Positions 1 to 10,958 of a stretch of 64,000 nucleotides of DNA are shown here, in pieces. Position numbers and translations under genes: made by a program. The DNA is from Nothopassalora personata (Eukaryota; Ascomycota; Dothideomycetes; Mycosphaerellales; Mycosphaerellaceae), in contig CM066294.1 of the NCBI GenBank assembly GCA_033816765.1, forward strand, positions 2,418,001 through 2,482,000. The letters run 5' to 3'. Numbering within the stretch: position 1 is the stretch's first letter; each line of letters begins with the position of its first letter. The notes under the pieces were generated by a model that did no database searches, was not told the DNA's origin, and was given only the letters and a program-made list of their open reading frames with translations.

Positions 1-3000
1 AAGGGCAGCTTAGTTGTTACCTCTTAATTAGACTAGTCTTAAGCTTAATATAGTCTCCTAGTTTCTAGTAATCCTTAGTTAATAGGAACAGTCTCCTACT
101 AACTCTAGACAGTCTGTCTCCCTTAGTAGTGAAGCTAGGAATTGGGATTGCTTTGTATATGCATTTATAGCTATGTATTTAGCTTCTATTATAGATGTTA
201 CTACAGACTTTTGCTTCTTACTTATCTAGGAGACTAGTGCCCTATAGAGGAAGAAGACATACCTAAGGATAGAGACTCTGTCTACTTTGTCTATTGCATA
301 ATTAGAGTTACAGTATCTAACTAGGCATCCTTCTCTATACCTAGAGAAGATAAGGCTAAGATTAGGATATAACCTTAGATATCTTATAATCTTCTTTAAA
401 GCCTTTATATAGTGGGCGGATAGGTCACTTATAAATAAGCTTATCCTTCCTAGGGCAAAAGCAATGTCTAGCCTTATAATTGTTACTAGCTACATCTATG
501 TACTATTAATACTCTAGTACTCTGCCTTGTTATACCTCTCATCTATGTAGCTTAAAGGTTTAAGAGCCTTATAGCTATCTATAGGTAAGTATATAGGTGC
601 TGCCTTCTTATAGTTTATCCCTATCTTAGCAAGGTTGTCCCTAATAAAGTGTCCCTAGTTAAGTTTTAGGATTCCTCTCCTCCTATCCCTTATAACTCTT
701 ATGCTAAGGATCTTTTTAGGTTTACTAAGATCTTTAATCTTAAAGACTTTACTAAGTTCTCTTTTGAACTAGAGAACATCCGTTAACTTTAGTGTAGCAA
801 TTAGAATGTTATCTATATATATAAGAATCATGATCTCTTTTTCCTTATAAATAAGTAGGCATAGATCCACCTCTAACTGTGTAAATCTAATCTCTCTAAG
901 CTTTAACATATAGAGTTGATTCTAATCTCTAGCTGCTTGCTTAAGTCTATATAAGCTTTTAGGGATCTTAAACACTATGTTTAGTAGAAGCTTAACTCCT
1001 AGTAGTAGTAATATAAAGATGTCTTTATAGAGGGTGCTTTCTATGAACGTATTGTTTATATCCACTTAGTAAAGATAGAGATCCTTCTTGCATATAATAG
1101 CTATAAATACCCTAAGGGTGTCCTATCTAACTATAGGCGCAAATGTCTCTATAAAGTTAACACTAAACTTCTATAAAAAGCCCCTTGCAACTAGCCTAGC
1201 CTTAAACTTTTTAATGGCTCCACTAATGCTTCTTTTAACATTAAAGACCTATCTTAACGTAACTAAGTTTGCTCCTTTTAGTAGAACAGTATTCTCCTAG
1301 GTGTTGTTGCTCTATAGAGCATCTAGCTCCTTCTAGATTACTTCCTTCTAAAGGTGTCCCTATTTCTTATTATTTATAGCATCCTTATAGGACTTTAGAA
1401 TTAGGATCTCTTGCTTATATGCAATAACTTCTATAGTTGCTATAAAGGCTATCTCCTTAACTTCTTCTAGGAATTCACTATCCTATAGTACTAAATCATC
1501 CACTAATTGCATAGCTGTAAAGAAAGCTTAGTAGTAAGCAGCAAGGTTCTCTAAGAGGTCTATTGCTTCTCCCACTTTAGTAGCTAGTTCAGGTATAGGG
1601 ACTATAGATCTTAGGGCTTTCTGTTTCTATTTATAGCCCTTAACATTATAGTTAGCCCTCCTCTTACTAAGGGATAATCTAAGAGTAGTTACTTGTGTCC
1701 TAGTAATATTCTTTTCCTAGAGATCTAGTAAACTTATCTTAATTAGCTTATCGATTTTCTAAAATTCCCCTATATTCTTTAGAGGCTAGGGAAGTTGCAT
1801 AAACAGCTTTCTTAGCTAGGCTATTACTAGGCTACTCTACTAAATGATTAAATGGTGAATAGGTTACTCTAAGGATATGTCCTTCCTTAGCCTCCCTAAG
1901 GGTCTCCTAGCTAGTGCATTGCTTAATAGATTCAATTTTGTAACATTGAGATCTATATTACCTCTAGGTTAGTCCTTAAAGAAGTCTATATATGTGTATT
2001 GTTTTATAGCTTTTATGTCTAGTTCCTAAAAGAGCTAGGCCTTAGCTATGTTTTTAACGTATCTAACAAACACTACTTCTTTACCTCTGTTTATTAGTTT
2101 ATTACTCCTTGCCTATTAAGGCTAGGATCTTATGTCTATATAGACAATAGCTTTGCATCCCTAAACCTTCAAATAGTTAATAGTTAGCTTAATACTATTA
2201 AAGGCTTCATCTAGTGAAACCTTAAACCTATTATAGTCTAGACTATTTAGTAGTTTGTTCCTTATGTAGGTTTAGGCTTCTAGTGCTTTAGGCTAGAATT
2301 CAATTAGTATCTTAGCCTCTTTAAGCATTGCCCTTATAGAGTCTTCTAAGGTTTATATTAACCTTTTAACTAGTCTATTTTAGAGCGAGTTGTATGCCTT
2401 AGTATACTCTAGCCCAATTCCTAAATCCTTCTCCTACTGCTTAACTAATGCAATAAGTTTCCTTGCATTATTAAGCCTAACTGCTTTTAACTATACTAAT
2501 GATTTCCTCTCTGCCTTAATCTTCTAGTTCTAGAGAGTAACTAGAGTATCTTCTCTTTTCTTAAGAGGACAGGTCCACTTTTTTCTAGAGAAGTTATTAA
2601 CAATCTTAAGCTAGTATTTGAACCCTAGCCTTAATGTTAGCAGTAGACTATATATGTTAATAGATATAAGGGCAAGTCTTTTAGGTCTTCTCTTAGTAAC
2701 TTTACCTTTATACTTCTTCATCTTTACTATTAAACACACTCTACACTAGTAGAAGCTATCCCTAGGAATAGGAATAGGTTCTTTTAAGTCTGTTACCTTA
2801 TAAAGATTCTAGAGCAAGTTCTTCCTAAGGTATGCAAATCTTCTATGCTAAAGCTCCTACTGTTTTAGGTTAGTCTCTAATTTAGCAGTTATAAAGGCAT
2901 TCTCTATTAGTAGTGCACATAATAAGTGATGTGCTCTTTCTTATAGTAGAGGAGAAATCTCATTAATAAATAGAACCCCCCTAATAAGCCTTATCTAGAC

Positions 3001-4392
3001 AACAGTTTAGCTAGAGGGGGATATAAGAGAAAATAAAGGAGGTTAGACACTAAACTACTTACTAAACTAGTTCTAAGAAACTAGGTTCACCCCTAGCTTA
3101 GGTATAAGTAGAACATCTTCTAAAACAACTTTCCTACTAGATCTTCTACTTATCTCTATAGTCCTAATATAAGTAGCTAACAAATGCCTACCTCCTACTT
3201 TAATCTATTTCTTCTTTGTTAAGGGAGTTATAGATCTAAAGAGGCAGTTCTAGTTAGTTATATAGGATAAAGCACAAGAATTAAGTAACTACTCTAATAA
3301 GGGGAACTTGCCTTAGACTTCTGCAGTTAAGTAAGCTACTTTATTATACTTATTATTATTAGACATTGTCTTCTAGGATAAGTTATATAAGTTAGGTAGC
3401 TCTTAGGTAGAGAAACCTTTCCTAGTCTTCCTTGTTTTAGAGGAAGGAGACTAGGCCTAGTTCTTCTAGAGTAATAGTATGTTAGAGCTAAGTTTCTTTA
3501 CCATTTTCTTAAGTTCCTCTATAGAGGACTTCTCTCTTAGTGTTCTTCTTAAAGATAGTAGTAGAGATCTTCTCTTCTTAATATATATTGCATTCTAGGA
3601 GGATAGTGCTTAGGAATAAGATCTAAGGACCTTCTTTGCCTTAGAGAGACTAGGGCAGTCCTTAATAAGATAGTCCTTCTTATAGAGAAGGCAGGAAAGT
3701 GATCTTACCTAACCTAAGGGCCTGACCTAGGTGGCTGCTATACTATACTTAGCCTTAGAGGGATTCAATCTAGCCTCTTAAGCCTTAAGGATCTTTAAGG
3801 TCCTTTTATGATCTATCTTTAGCTAAGCTATAATGGTATCCCTAGCTACATAGTAGTTAGGTGGTAGTGAGCTTAAAAGCTAGGTTATTCTTACATTAGC
3901 TTTCCTATAGTGCTGGCCCTCTAGGTTAATATTAGCAATCCTCCTTCTAAGAGACACTAGGTGTGCCTATATAGATCTAATAGTGAACTCTTTACTTATC
4001 TTAAAGTTTATAAACTGTTTTATAAGCTTATATACATAGGTTAGTAACACCTAGCTATACTTATTCTAGAGATGCACCTATATCTTAGTAGCTTTTCTAG
4101 ATTCGTAAGAGCCCTTAAGCTTAAATTCATCTTCTTTAATAATCCTACTTAGGATACTAAAGCAGTAAGCTGCATTTTGTTTTGTCTATATTAGTACATT
4201 AAGAATCTCTTTAATCTTAGTCTCTTCCTAGAGTTTTAGGTTCTTGCCCTTAATGTTGTTAAATAACACTTCTAACAGGTCATCAATTGCAAAGAATGCT
4301 AACTAGCTCTCTATCTTATATCTCTAAAGGTTAAACTATCTCTTCTAGTTGTCTCTCCTAAGAATTGGGATTTTAGTTCCCTTCTCTTCTCC
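1..4392 (-). pseudogene. Decayed Copia gag-pol polyprotein
   Basis: Conceptual minus-strand translation, ignoring stops, gives recognisable Copia segments. A gag start with KIPILRRDN lies near 4390-4350 and is followed by a UBN2-like gag region. At 3700-3655 a zinc-knuckle remnant keeps two Cys while the expected second Cys and His appear as Tyr. The protease-region motif EDVLLIPKLGVNLVS is near 3140-3060. A GAG-pre-integrase remnant with HRRFAYL lies near 2850-2830, with integrase sequence to about 2300. The reverse transcriptase box ILIYIDNILIA is at 835-805, where the second Asp of the YxDD motif has become Asn, as a G-to-A change would produce. RNase H-like sequence continues to the window edge. 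TAG/TAA stops interrupt every domain. Confidence 0.88.
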
Positions 4393-4844
4393 TTTCTCTT
4401 AGTGTAAATCTATAATAAATTGAATATAATAAAACAAGGTATATATGCTTCAAAGTCGTGGCTTAGGTCCTGCTAAGGCTTTTAGTGTAGAATAGTAAGG
4501 TTCGTAGGTGTAGATACTAAGGCCTACTTAGTAGGGTAAAGAAAGAGCGGTATAGTCTCGGAGCTAGGACACAGGTCTATCTCTCCTAGTAGAGTTCTAA
4601 ATAACTTGCTTAAAGTCCTTCTTAATAGTATCTCGATGCAGTTCTGCCTATAGAGTGTCTTTAAGGTATTAGCTTATAGTAAGCCGTATAGAGTCCTTTT
4701 CTAGATTACCTATTACTTAGTATTAAACTAAGCTCCTTAATAGGATAGATAGGGTAGACTTCTACTTCCTAGATGTTTTCTACTATAATAGCAAGGGATA
4801 CAAGTAACCTATACTAATATAGGTTGCTCTTACTTCTACACAAA

Positions 4845-4859
4845 CCCGGGCTTATAACC
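4845..4859 (-). other. Putative tRNA primer-binding site
   Basis: Immediately inside the LTR the minus strand reads GGTTATAAGCCCGGG. A primer-binding site is expected at exactly this position. Its resemblance to internal-tRNA-type Copia primer sites is inference, and RIP has probably changed some bases. Confidence 0.45.
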
Positions 4860-5106
4860 TGTTAAGTTAAGACCTAACAGGATACGTAGTTAGCAGCAGA
4901 GTAGAGTAAGAGATTAATCTTTAACTAGCTAATAGCTATAGGGCATGTAGCAATATATCAGGAACCAATGTGTTAGTTGTGTTAGATGTCTATCTAAGCT
5001 AAAGGGGAGAGAAGGTGTCTTCCGATAAGCTAAGTTATCGTAGATGTCTTAGGCTATTAGATCACAACCTAACTGTTAGCTCCCCCTAAGATGCTACATC
5101 TTAACA
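4860..5106 (-). repeat. 5' LTR of the Copia element (247 bp)
   Basis: On the minus strand the segment starts TGTTAAGATGTAGC at 5106 and ends CTTAACA at 4860. These are the TGTTA..TAACA ends expected of a Copia LTR. It lies directly upstream of the primer-binding-like site and of the decayed gag. The partner LTR is outside the window, so I could not confirm the boundaries by comparing the two, nor identify a target-site duplication. Confidence 0.7.
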
Positions 5107-5999
5107 GGAGATATAGTAGTAGTAGTTTCTATTTACGGCATACTATTAGTATCTATCGGAACCCGTAGGGAAAATGTCGTCTCCCTAAGCGATAGGCATA
5201 AGATGCGCGAATATGCCCCTAAGGCTAGAGACGCTTAGCTAGGGGGAGGGGGAGGGGCGACTTACGCGTGCGGTAGGTAATAAGGAAAAGAAAGAAAAGA
5301 AAAAAGAGAACGAGAACCTAAAGATATGTTCTAGGCTCCTATTGTTCACATGTAATAATAGCTATTGTTACTTAATAGACAATAGCAAACCTTATACTTA
5401 CCTAGGTAATAATACTTTATCTCGGCGTCGGCGGGGCTAGATAATAAGGAAGAGAAGCTCGGGCACTTCCTATTGCGAGCCTAACGAGAACACCTAGGAC
5501 AATAGGCTCTAGGTCGGAGCTATAACTAGGGGCGGCGGAGGAGGAAGGGGGGGTAGTATAAGGGGCGGGCCCCTGTTTCTTAGCATAGGCTACGCCTATA
5601 CGTTCGGATTGCTTTCCGACACCTTTTCTTCGGACAGCGTGTAACTTCCCCTTTCTTCTATATCGAACTTATTATAAACTTTATAGAACTTTAGTGTATA
5701 CGTCGTTTACCCGTAACATAAACACTCGCAATTTATTTAGCTAGGGGCTAAGGACACCCTACCTTTACAACTAGAGAGGACTAAAGGACTTCTAAGAATA
5801 ATATAAGGCCTACAACTCGTAGTAAAGCTTACCTAACGGTTACACGCACTTTTAACGCAATAACCTTATATACTTAGCGCGAATATAGCCTATATGTAAT
5901 TTCTTAATCCTTCTAGTAACCCTCTCTTTTACAATCCACTTCGCACCGCCGTTAATCTCCTTACTAGGTAGCCCCTTAGCTTAGTTAGTTACCCTTTAA
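5107..5999. other. Repeat-derived intergenic sequence between two decayed elements
   Basis: No coding potential is visible. The composition is still RIP-like but contains GC-rich islands at about 5190-5270 and 5420-5610, including runs of G. These may be the less mutated leader or LTR of the element to the right. I could not match them to the candidate LTR at 6895-7145. Confidence 0.4.
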
Positions 6000-6889
6000 C
6001 TACTATACTAGGGTACGACTACATCCTAGAACACTAGAACATAAGTATTAGAACCCTTAAAATAGAGCCTATTTTAGAAGTTAAGACACCTATACTACTT
6101 GATTTAGGTCTAGTCGAGCCTAAGAACGCGCTACCTCTACTAACTATACCTAAAGAAGAACCCTTAAACCCTAGAAACAAGTCCTCTATGTCTATTAAAG
6201 AATTCTAACAACTCCTTAAGGCGAGCTAGGAGATAGGCTACGAGTCCGACACTAAGCCGTATAGTAGCCTAAGAAAGATGTACGGGGTAAAGAAGACCCC
6301 TATAAAAGAGGTATTAGAGGAGAAGCAAAAGGCTTAGAATAAGGCGTATAAGGACTCTAAGTAGAAGAGCTAACTCCGAAACTACGTCTATAGGTCACTT
6401 AGGACCCTCGCTAAAGGACGAAAACCTCGCCTCCCTAAATTTAACCTTAGAGAGAAAAATAAGGCCTTTAAGCCTATCCTTAGACTTATTAAGCAATTCT
6501 TAGGCATCTGTAGCGACCTTAGTTACGATTCTAGGGTGGAAATTAACAAGCAGTCCCTAGATTAGTATAAGAGTACCACTCTAGGAAATAAGGATTATGT
6601 ACCTACCTACAACATTAATAACCTTACTAAGCTACTTTAGGGTATTCAATAGAGCATAATTAAGTCTACTCTAAAGAAGGGAATAGCCTCTAAGAAGAGA
6701 GAGGCACCCTAAGACGAAGAAACTAATAAAGAGGAAACCCCGAAAAAGAAGATAAAGGGTACTATTACTAGTTAGGAGGGAGTTATCGAAGACCTTATCT
6801 ATAAAGTTAAGGGTAACATAAACAAGGTCATAAAGGATATAAAGGTCCTTAGCGCCAAGATCACTCTACTTAGTTCCTATGTAGAGTGA
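6000..6889 (+). pseudogene. RIP-stopped pseudo-ORF of a second repeat element, function unknown
   Basis: One plus-strand frame runs through about 880 nt to a final TGA at 6887-6889. Its only interruptions are TAG and TAA codons, consistent with RIP of CAG/CAA (Gln) codons. The decoded product is very Lys-rich. Its C-terminal quarter, after a KKREAP segment, has regular hydrophobic spacing like a coiled coil and ends SAKITLLSSYVE. I do not recognise the family. A purine run, AGTGAGGGGG, directly follows the stop, as a polypurine tract would before a 3' LTR. It could be a gag-like ORF or the only ORF of a non-autonomous LTR element. Confidence 0.5.
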
Positions 6890-6894
6890 GGGGG

Positions 6895-7145
6895 TGTGTA
6901 AAGCGCTAGGATAATGCATAGATAGCAGGTTTTAAGGGTAACATAACCTAATTGAGTATAGTAATTACTTGTCCTTAGGAAATGAGATTAGGCACCTAAA
7001 TTACCGGGATTAAGGGCCTCTTATCAAAAGAAGACTTATATAAGCACCTTAAGGGTGCCACTACTAGTAATAAACATGGTTTTTCATACCCTGATTTCCA
7101 GACTTAATACCCTAGTTCCAAACTTCCATCTCCACTAGTTTCACA
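6895..7145 (+). repeat. Candidate 3' LTR of the second element
   Basis: The segment begins TGTGTAAAG right after a G-rich polypurine-like tract and ends TTTCACA. It contains a TATA-like TTATATAAG near 7029 and an AATAAA near 7070, the layout of an LTR promoter and poly(A) site. RIP-like composition fades within it, and normal-composition DNA starts at about 7080-7145. No partner LTR copy was found in the window, so this is a structural inference. Confidence 0.4.
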
Positions 7146-7163
7146 CCTGGCGTATCCTTCCGA

Positions 7164-7896
7164 TCAACAGGCCCGTTCAACTGTCACAACATCGGTAAAG
7201 CCCCCGCCGGATGACGTGAGCGTACTCACTCCAACGACTCTCCAATGCACGTTTCTTCTCGAGAAGGGCACCACATCCTTGGGCTCCAGACTCTCTAAAA
7301 TCATCCCCGCAGCACCACGCGGCTGTCTATCTTGACTTCTGTTGTAGTCAATTAGCATTTTAGTCAAAGGCACGAAGTCGGGATAACCCTGCCGCGACGC
7401 TTCTTGAAGAGCACCGTTCGCGCATACGGTACCGACACCGTCAACCTCATCTTCTGTCGTAGTGAAGATGCCATCGACGGACACTAGGTGCGGTTCTGAA
7501 GCCCAGGCGTTCCAATCTGTGGGGAAGTCGCCGATGAAGGTGTAGATTTGGAAGGATCCACGGAGTGCGCGCCTGTTAGAAGCGTTAGAGGCAACAAATC
7601 CGCGGCCCAGTCATTTGGTAGAAGGCTTACCTTGTTACTACGAAGTTTACGTGCCATATACGCATCCGGCCTTGGTCGGTGGCTGCCGGTGGTGGTGTCC
7701 ACATCGCGGTGCTCCGAGAATATCAGCGCTGTCGTACTGCCAAGAGGTGAATCAGCAGTGCTCACTGTGTCTGCATCGCCTCAAACGCAGCTTTCGCCGC
7801 GGACACAGGACTGCGTAAGCTGCTCTCGATCGGAGTCTCCTCATGCTGCGTGGCCTGTTTGTCACAGCTCCAACTGAGGCGGCAAGTTTGCCCCTA
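7164..7896 (-). pseudogene. C-terminal relic of a tyrosinase (polyphenol oxidase) gene
   Basis: Three minus-strand exons join in phase: 7766-about 7896, 7631-7711 and 7164-7572. The introns are 54 and 58 bp; the second has GTAAGC..CTAAC..CAG, while the first needs a GGAG acceptor. The joined product contains GSFQIYTFIGDFPTDWNAW and later LEPKDVVPF..NVHWRV. That matches the C-terminal beta-rich domain of fungal tyrosinases. The two copper sites with their His clusters would lie upstream, but 7897-8364 shows no such motif before the next gene starts. A possible acceptor (CTGCTAG) at 7897 suggests the missing 5' exons were lost. Tyrosinases oxidise phenols toward melanin. It is probably non-functional, because both copper centres are missing. 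A candidate retroelement LTR ends 18 bp from its stop codon. Confidence 0.62.
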
Positions 7897-8364
7897 GCAG
7901 ATATCTCGTCCTCGAGCTTGTGCATCGTCTGGGGCGCCATGATGCTCTTCCTAGACAGTCAAAATTATAGCGAAGGAGGAGAGATTGGCTCCTGCTATTC
8001 CCCGTAGGTTTGTAGACATGGAGAGTGTCGTTCATTCATCATTTGTCGCAGGTTGAGTTGGTCCGATGAGTGTACTTCGTGAGCCAGAGTCTCCCATAGC
8101 AGTCGAGTTGAACCGCTAGCCCTTGGACATGTACACCGGGAAAGTTGGATGTTCTGATCGCGATACTAAATTCACCGAAATAAATGTCGATGCGTGAATT
8201 GCACATGAAAACGCGGCAGGAAATGACGTCGGCGTTGCGTCGTGCCAAAACAACCTCGACGCCCACTGTCAACGCTTGTCCAATACGACAGTTTGACCAT
8301 ATCCGTCAGGGAGCATCGAACGATATGACTACGAAACACCAGACTCGGTGACAGTGCGCGTAGG
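7897..8364. other. Intergenic: tyrosinase 5' flank and promoter of the UbiB kinase gene
   Basis: Only short ORFs without recognisable features occur on either strand. The segment is the only room for the promoter of the plus-strand kinase gene at 8365. No tRNA or repeat was seen. Confidence 0.4.
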
Positions 8365-10537
8365 ATGCGAGTCGCCGCCTCGCTAGGCCGGGCGTGCACT
8401 GGCTTCAGCAGTAGTACAGCAGTCCGGCCTCAAGTCCTGCGACATATCCAGTACAGCATTCAAAGCGGCCGACCGACCAAGTCTTTCTCGATATTTAGAA
8501 CTGCGCGCACCACATTCCGACCGCCTCCAGCGCCGGTGAAAGGTGGAAGTCTGCTTCTCGCAGCGCTGAGTCCTGCCGCGTTCATCTCGATCGCAGAGGA
8601 CGACGACAACGAAGATGGCCTTACGCACGAGGAGAGCATGTTACAGGCCTCACGACAGGAATTGGCAGAGCAGGTGCCTGACAGGTTGAAGAACAGCAAG
8701 AAGTTCAGAAAAAGCATATGGAGATTCGTGGATACATGGATTGTGGAGCCTTTGGCGACAGGATTGCGGTTCTTGCATCTGGTGATCATATTTGTGCCTG
8801 TAATTGTGACAGTACCAGTGATATGGTTTGGCGCGCGGCAACATGATAGAGATGAGGAGAGGAGTGGGACGTTATGGTGGTACGGCTTCCTCGTGTCCAG
8901 TATGGAGCGCGCCGGTGCTGCGTTCATTAAGCTGGGACAGTGGGCGGCCAGCAGGACAGACATATTCCCGAAGGAAATGTGTAGCATCATGGGTGCGTTA
9001 CACAGCAACGCGCCTGCGCACAGTCTGAAGATCACGAAGGAGACTATCGAGAGGAGCTTCGGAATGCGGTTCGAGGACATCTTTGAGGAGTTCAATGAGA
9101 AGCCTTTAGGTGTGGGCGCGATTGCACAAGTCTACAAAGCAAAGCTGAAGCCGAATCTGGCCGTCAGCAACCCTGACCAGTACGATGCCGCTGAGGAGCA
9201 TCCGACACTACGAGAAAGAGCGCTGAAGTCAGTGGATCCACTGTTGAAGAGCACACCGCAGAGGATACCCAGCACATATGTGGCAATCAAGGTCCTCCAT
9301 CCTAAGATCGAGAGGATAGTGAGACGGGATCTAAAAATCATGGGCTTCTTCGCGAGCCTCATCAACGCGATCCCCACGATGGAGTGGCTATCGTTCCCGG
9401 ATGAAGTGCTGCAGTTTGGCGAAATGATGCGCCTGCAGCTTGATCTCAGAATTGAAGCCGCCAACTTGACCTTGTTTAGGAAGAACTTCAGGAACAGGCC
9501 AACAGCATGGTTCCCATATCCGTACACGCAGTACACATCTCGGCAAGTACTGGTAGAAGAGTTCGCTACTGGCATTCCTCTGGAGCACTTCTTGGAGAAT
9601 GGCGGTGGTGTCTTCCAGAAAGAGATCGCAGACGAAGGACTAGATGCTTTCCTGCACATGCTCCTGCTGGACAACTTCGTTCACGCTGATTTACATCCTG
9701 GAAACATCATGGTCCGTTTCTACAAGCCTGCCACGATGCAAGGTCCGGCAGGCTTCAGGGACCTGAAGAAGAAGATTAAGAACAACCCCAAAGGCGATGT
9801 AGAAGGATCCGAGGATGTGACGGAAGATGTCCTGGCACGTCTGCGGCCACATCGACATGATAAGTCGTCATGGCTCGACACGTTGAAGCAGATCGACGAC
9901 GAGAATTACCGACCACAGCTCATCTTCATCGATACCGGTCTGGTCACAGAGCTCAACGAAACGAACCGAGCGAACTTTTTGGCACTCTTCAAGGCCGTCG
10001 CTGAATTCGATGGTTACAAAGCTGGACATCTGATGGTTGAGAGATGCAGACAGCCCGATGCGGTTATTGACAAGGAAGTCTTTGCGCTGAGAATGCAGCA
10101 CCTTGTCCTGGGCGTGAAGAGCAAAACTTTCGCACTCGGAAACATCAAGATCGGGGATATCTTGAACGAAGTGCTTGACATGGTGCGAGGACATCATGTC
10201 AGACTTGAGGGCGACTTCATCAATGTGGTCCTGTCGATTCTTCTGCTGGAAGGTATTGGCCGGACCCTGGATCCCAACATGGATCTGTTCTCTGGGTGAG
10301 TTACACTGTGTCATGACGGGGTTCTTGATCTCGCTTGCTAACAATCCTTACAGAGCACTGCCTATTCTTCGACAGCTCGGCGCGCAGAATGCAAAGGGCG
10401 GCTTGAAGAGCCTGCAGTCTGGAGACCTCTCTATGATCAAAGTGTGGGCTGGCCTTGAGGCGAGGAAGTTCTTACAGGCCAGCATTGAGAGCGTCGAGAT
10501 GTGCGTCAAGTATGATCAGTTGTCGCCGAACATCTGA
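8365..10537 (+). CDS. CQD1: Mitochondrial ABC1/UbiB-family atypical kinase, Cqd1/ADCK2 type
   Basis: Two exons, 8365-10295 and 10354-10537, encode 704 aa. The 58 bp intron has GTGAGT, GCTAAC and TTACAG. The Arg/Ser-rich N-terminus lacking acidic residues looks like a mitochondrial presequence. A hydrophobic segment, LVIIFVPVIVTVPVIWFGA, lies near residues 136-156. The UbiB KxGQ motif appears as FIKLGQWAASRTDIFP (Lys189). The catalytic loop is VHADLHPGN (Asp442) and the metal-binding DFG equivalent is DTG (Asp523). The RTDIFP extension is typical of the ADCK2/yeast Cqd1 branch rather than Coq8. In yeast Cqd1 helps distribute coenzyme Q and phospholipids at the mitochondrial inner membrane; the role here is by homology. 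The start is the first ATG of the frame. A two-exon structure is required because the first ORF would otherwise stop at the intron. Confidence 0.9.
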
Positions 10538-10958
10538 GGGTTGAGATCTATCAATGTATAGCGCGGAGTCTAAGCAGCGAGGTATGCATTGACGTTCTTC
10601 TTCAGCCCTTCTTACTCCCAAAAGTATCGCCGCAGTGGCTGTCATAGCTTATACGCGAGACCCATATGTCTCCTGCACCCTTTTGCGTATATCGGCGTTG
10701 TCGTGGTGTCGCGATGCAAAATCGCGTTGTCGAGGCTGCTAGAAATGAGTTCCACCAAAGCTCGCCAAGGCTCGCTACGAGCGGACCAGCCCGATTGGTT
10801 ACATAGTATTATTGGCTAGTTCTATACCAGAGGTAACTGGCCTTCCTGTTGCTTTCTTTTCCTCGACACACAATGTTATCATGTTCACCTGCTTCTGACC
10901 GCGACTCCAGCAACTCCAGCAGCAAGTATCATTTGTATCGTCTGAAGAAATCCGAACA

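Larger units (their letters stand above)
1..5106 (-). mobile_element. RIP-degraded Ty1/Copia LTR retrotransposon, 3' end outside window
   Basis: The minus strand reads as a Copia element in the order 5' LTR, primer-binding site, gag, zinc-knuckle remnant, protease, GAG-pre-integrase, integrase, reverse transcriptase, RNase H. The 3' end and 3' LTR lie beyond position 1. The stretch is AT-rich, poor in CA/TG and very rich in TA. The internal stops are TAG/TAA where Gln (CAG/CAA) or Trp would be expected. That pattern is the known RIP signature, CpA to TpA. No long ORF survives, so the element is dead. The order protease-integrase-RT places it in Copia rather than Gypsy. Confidence 0.9.
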
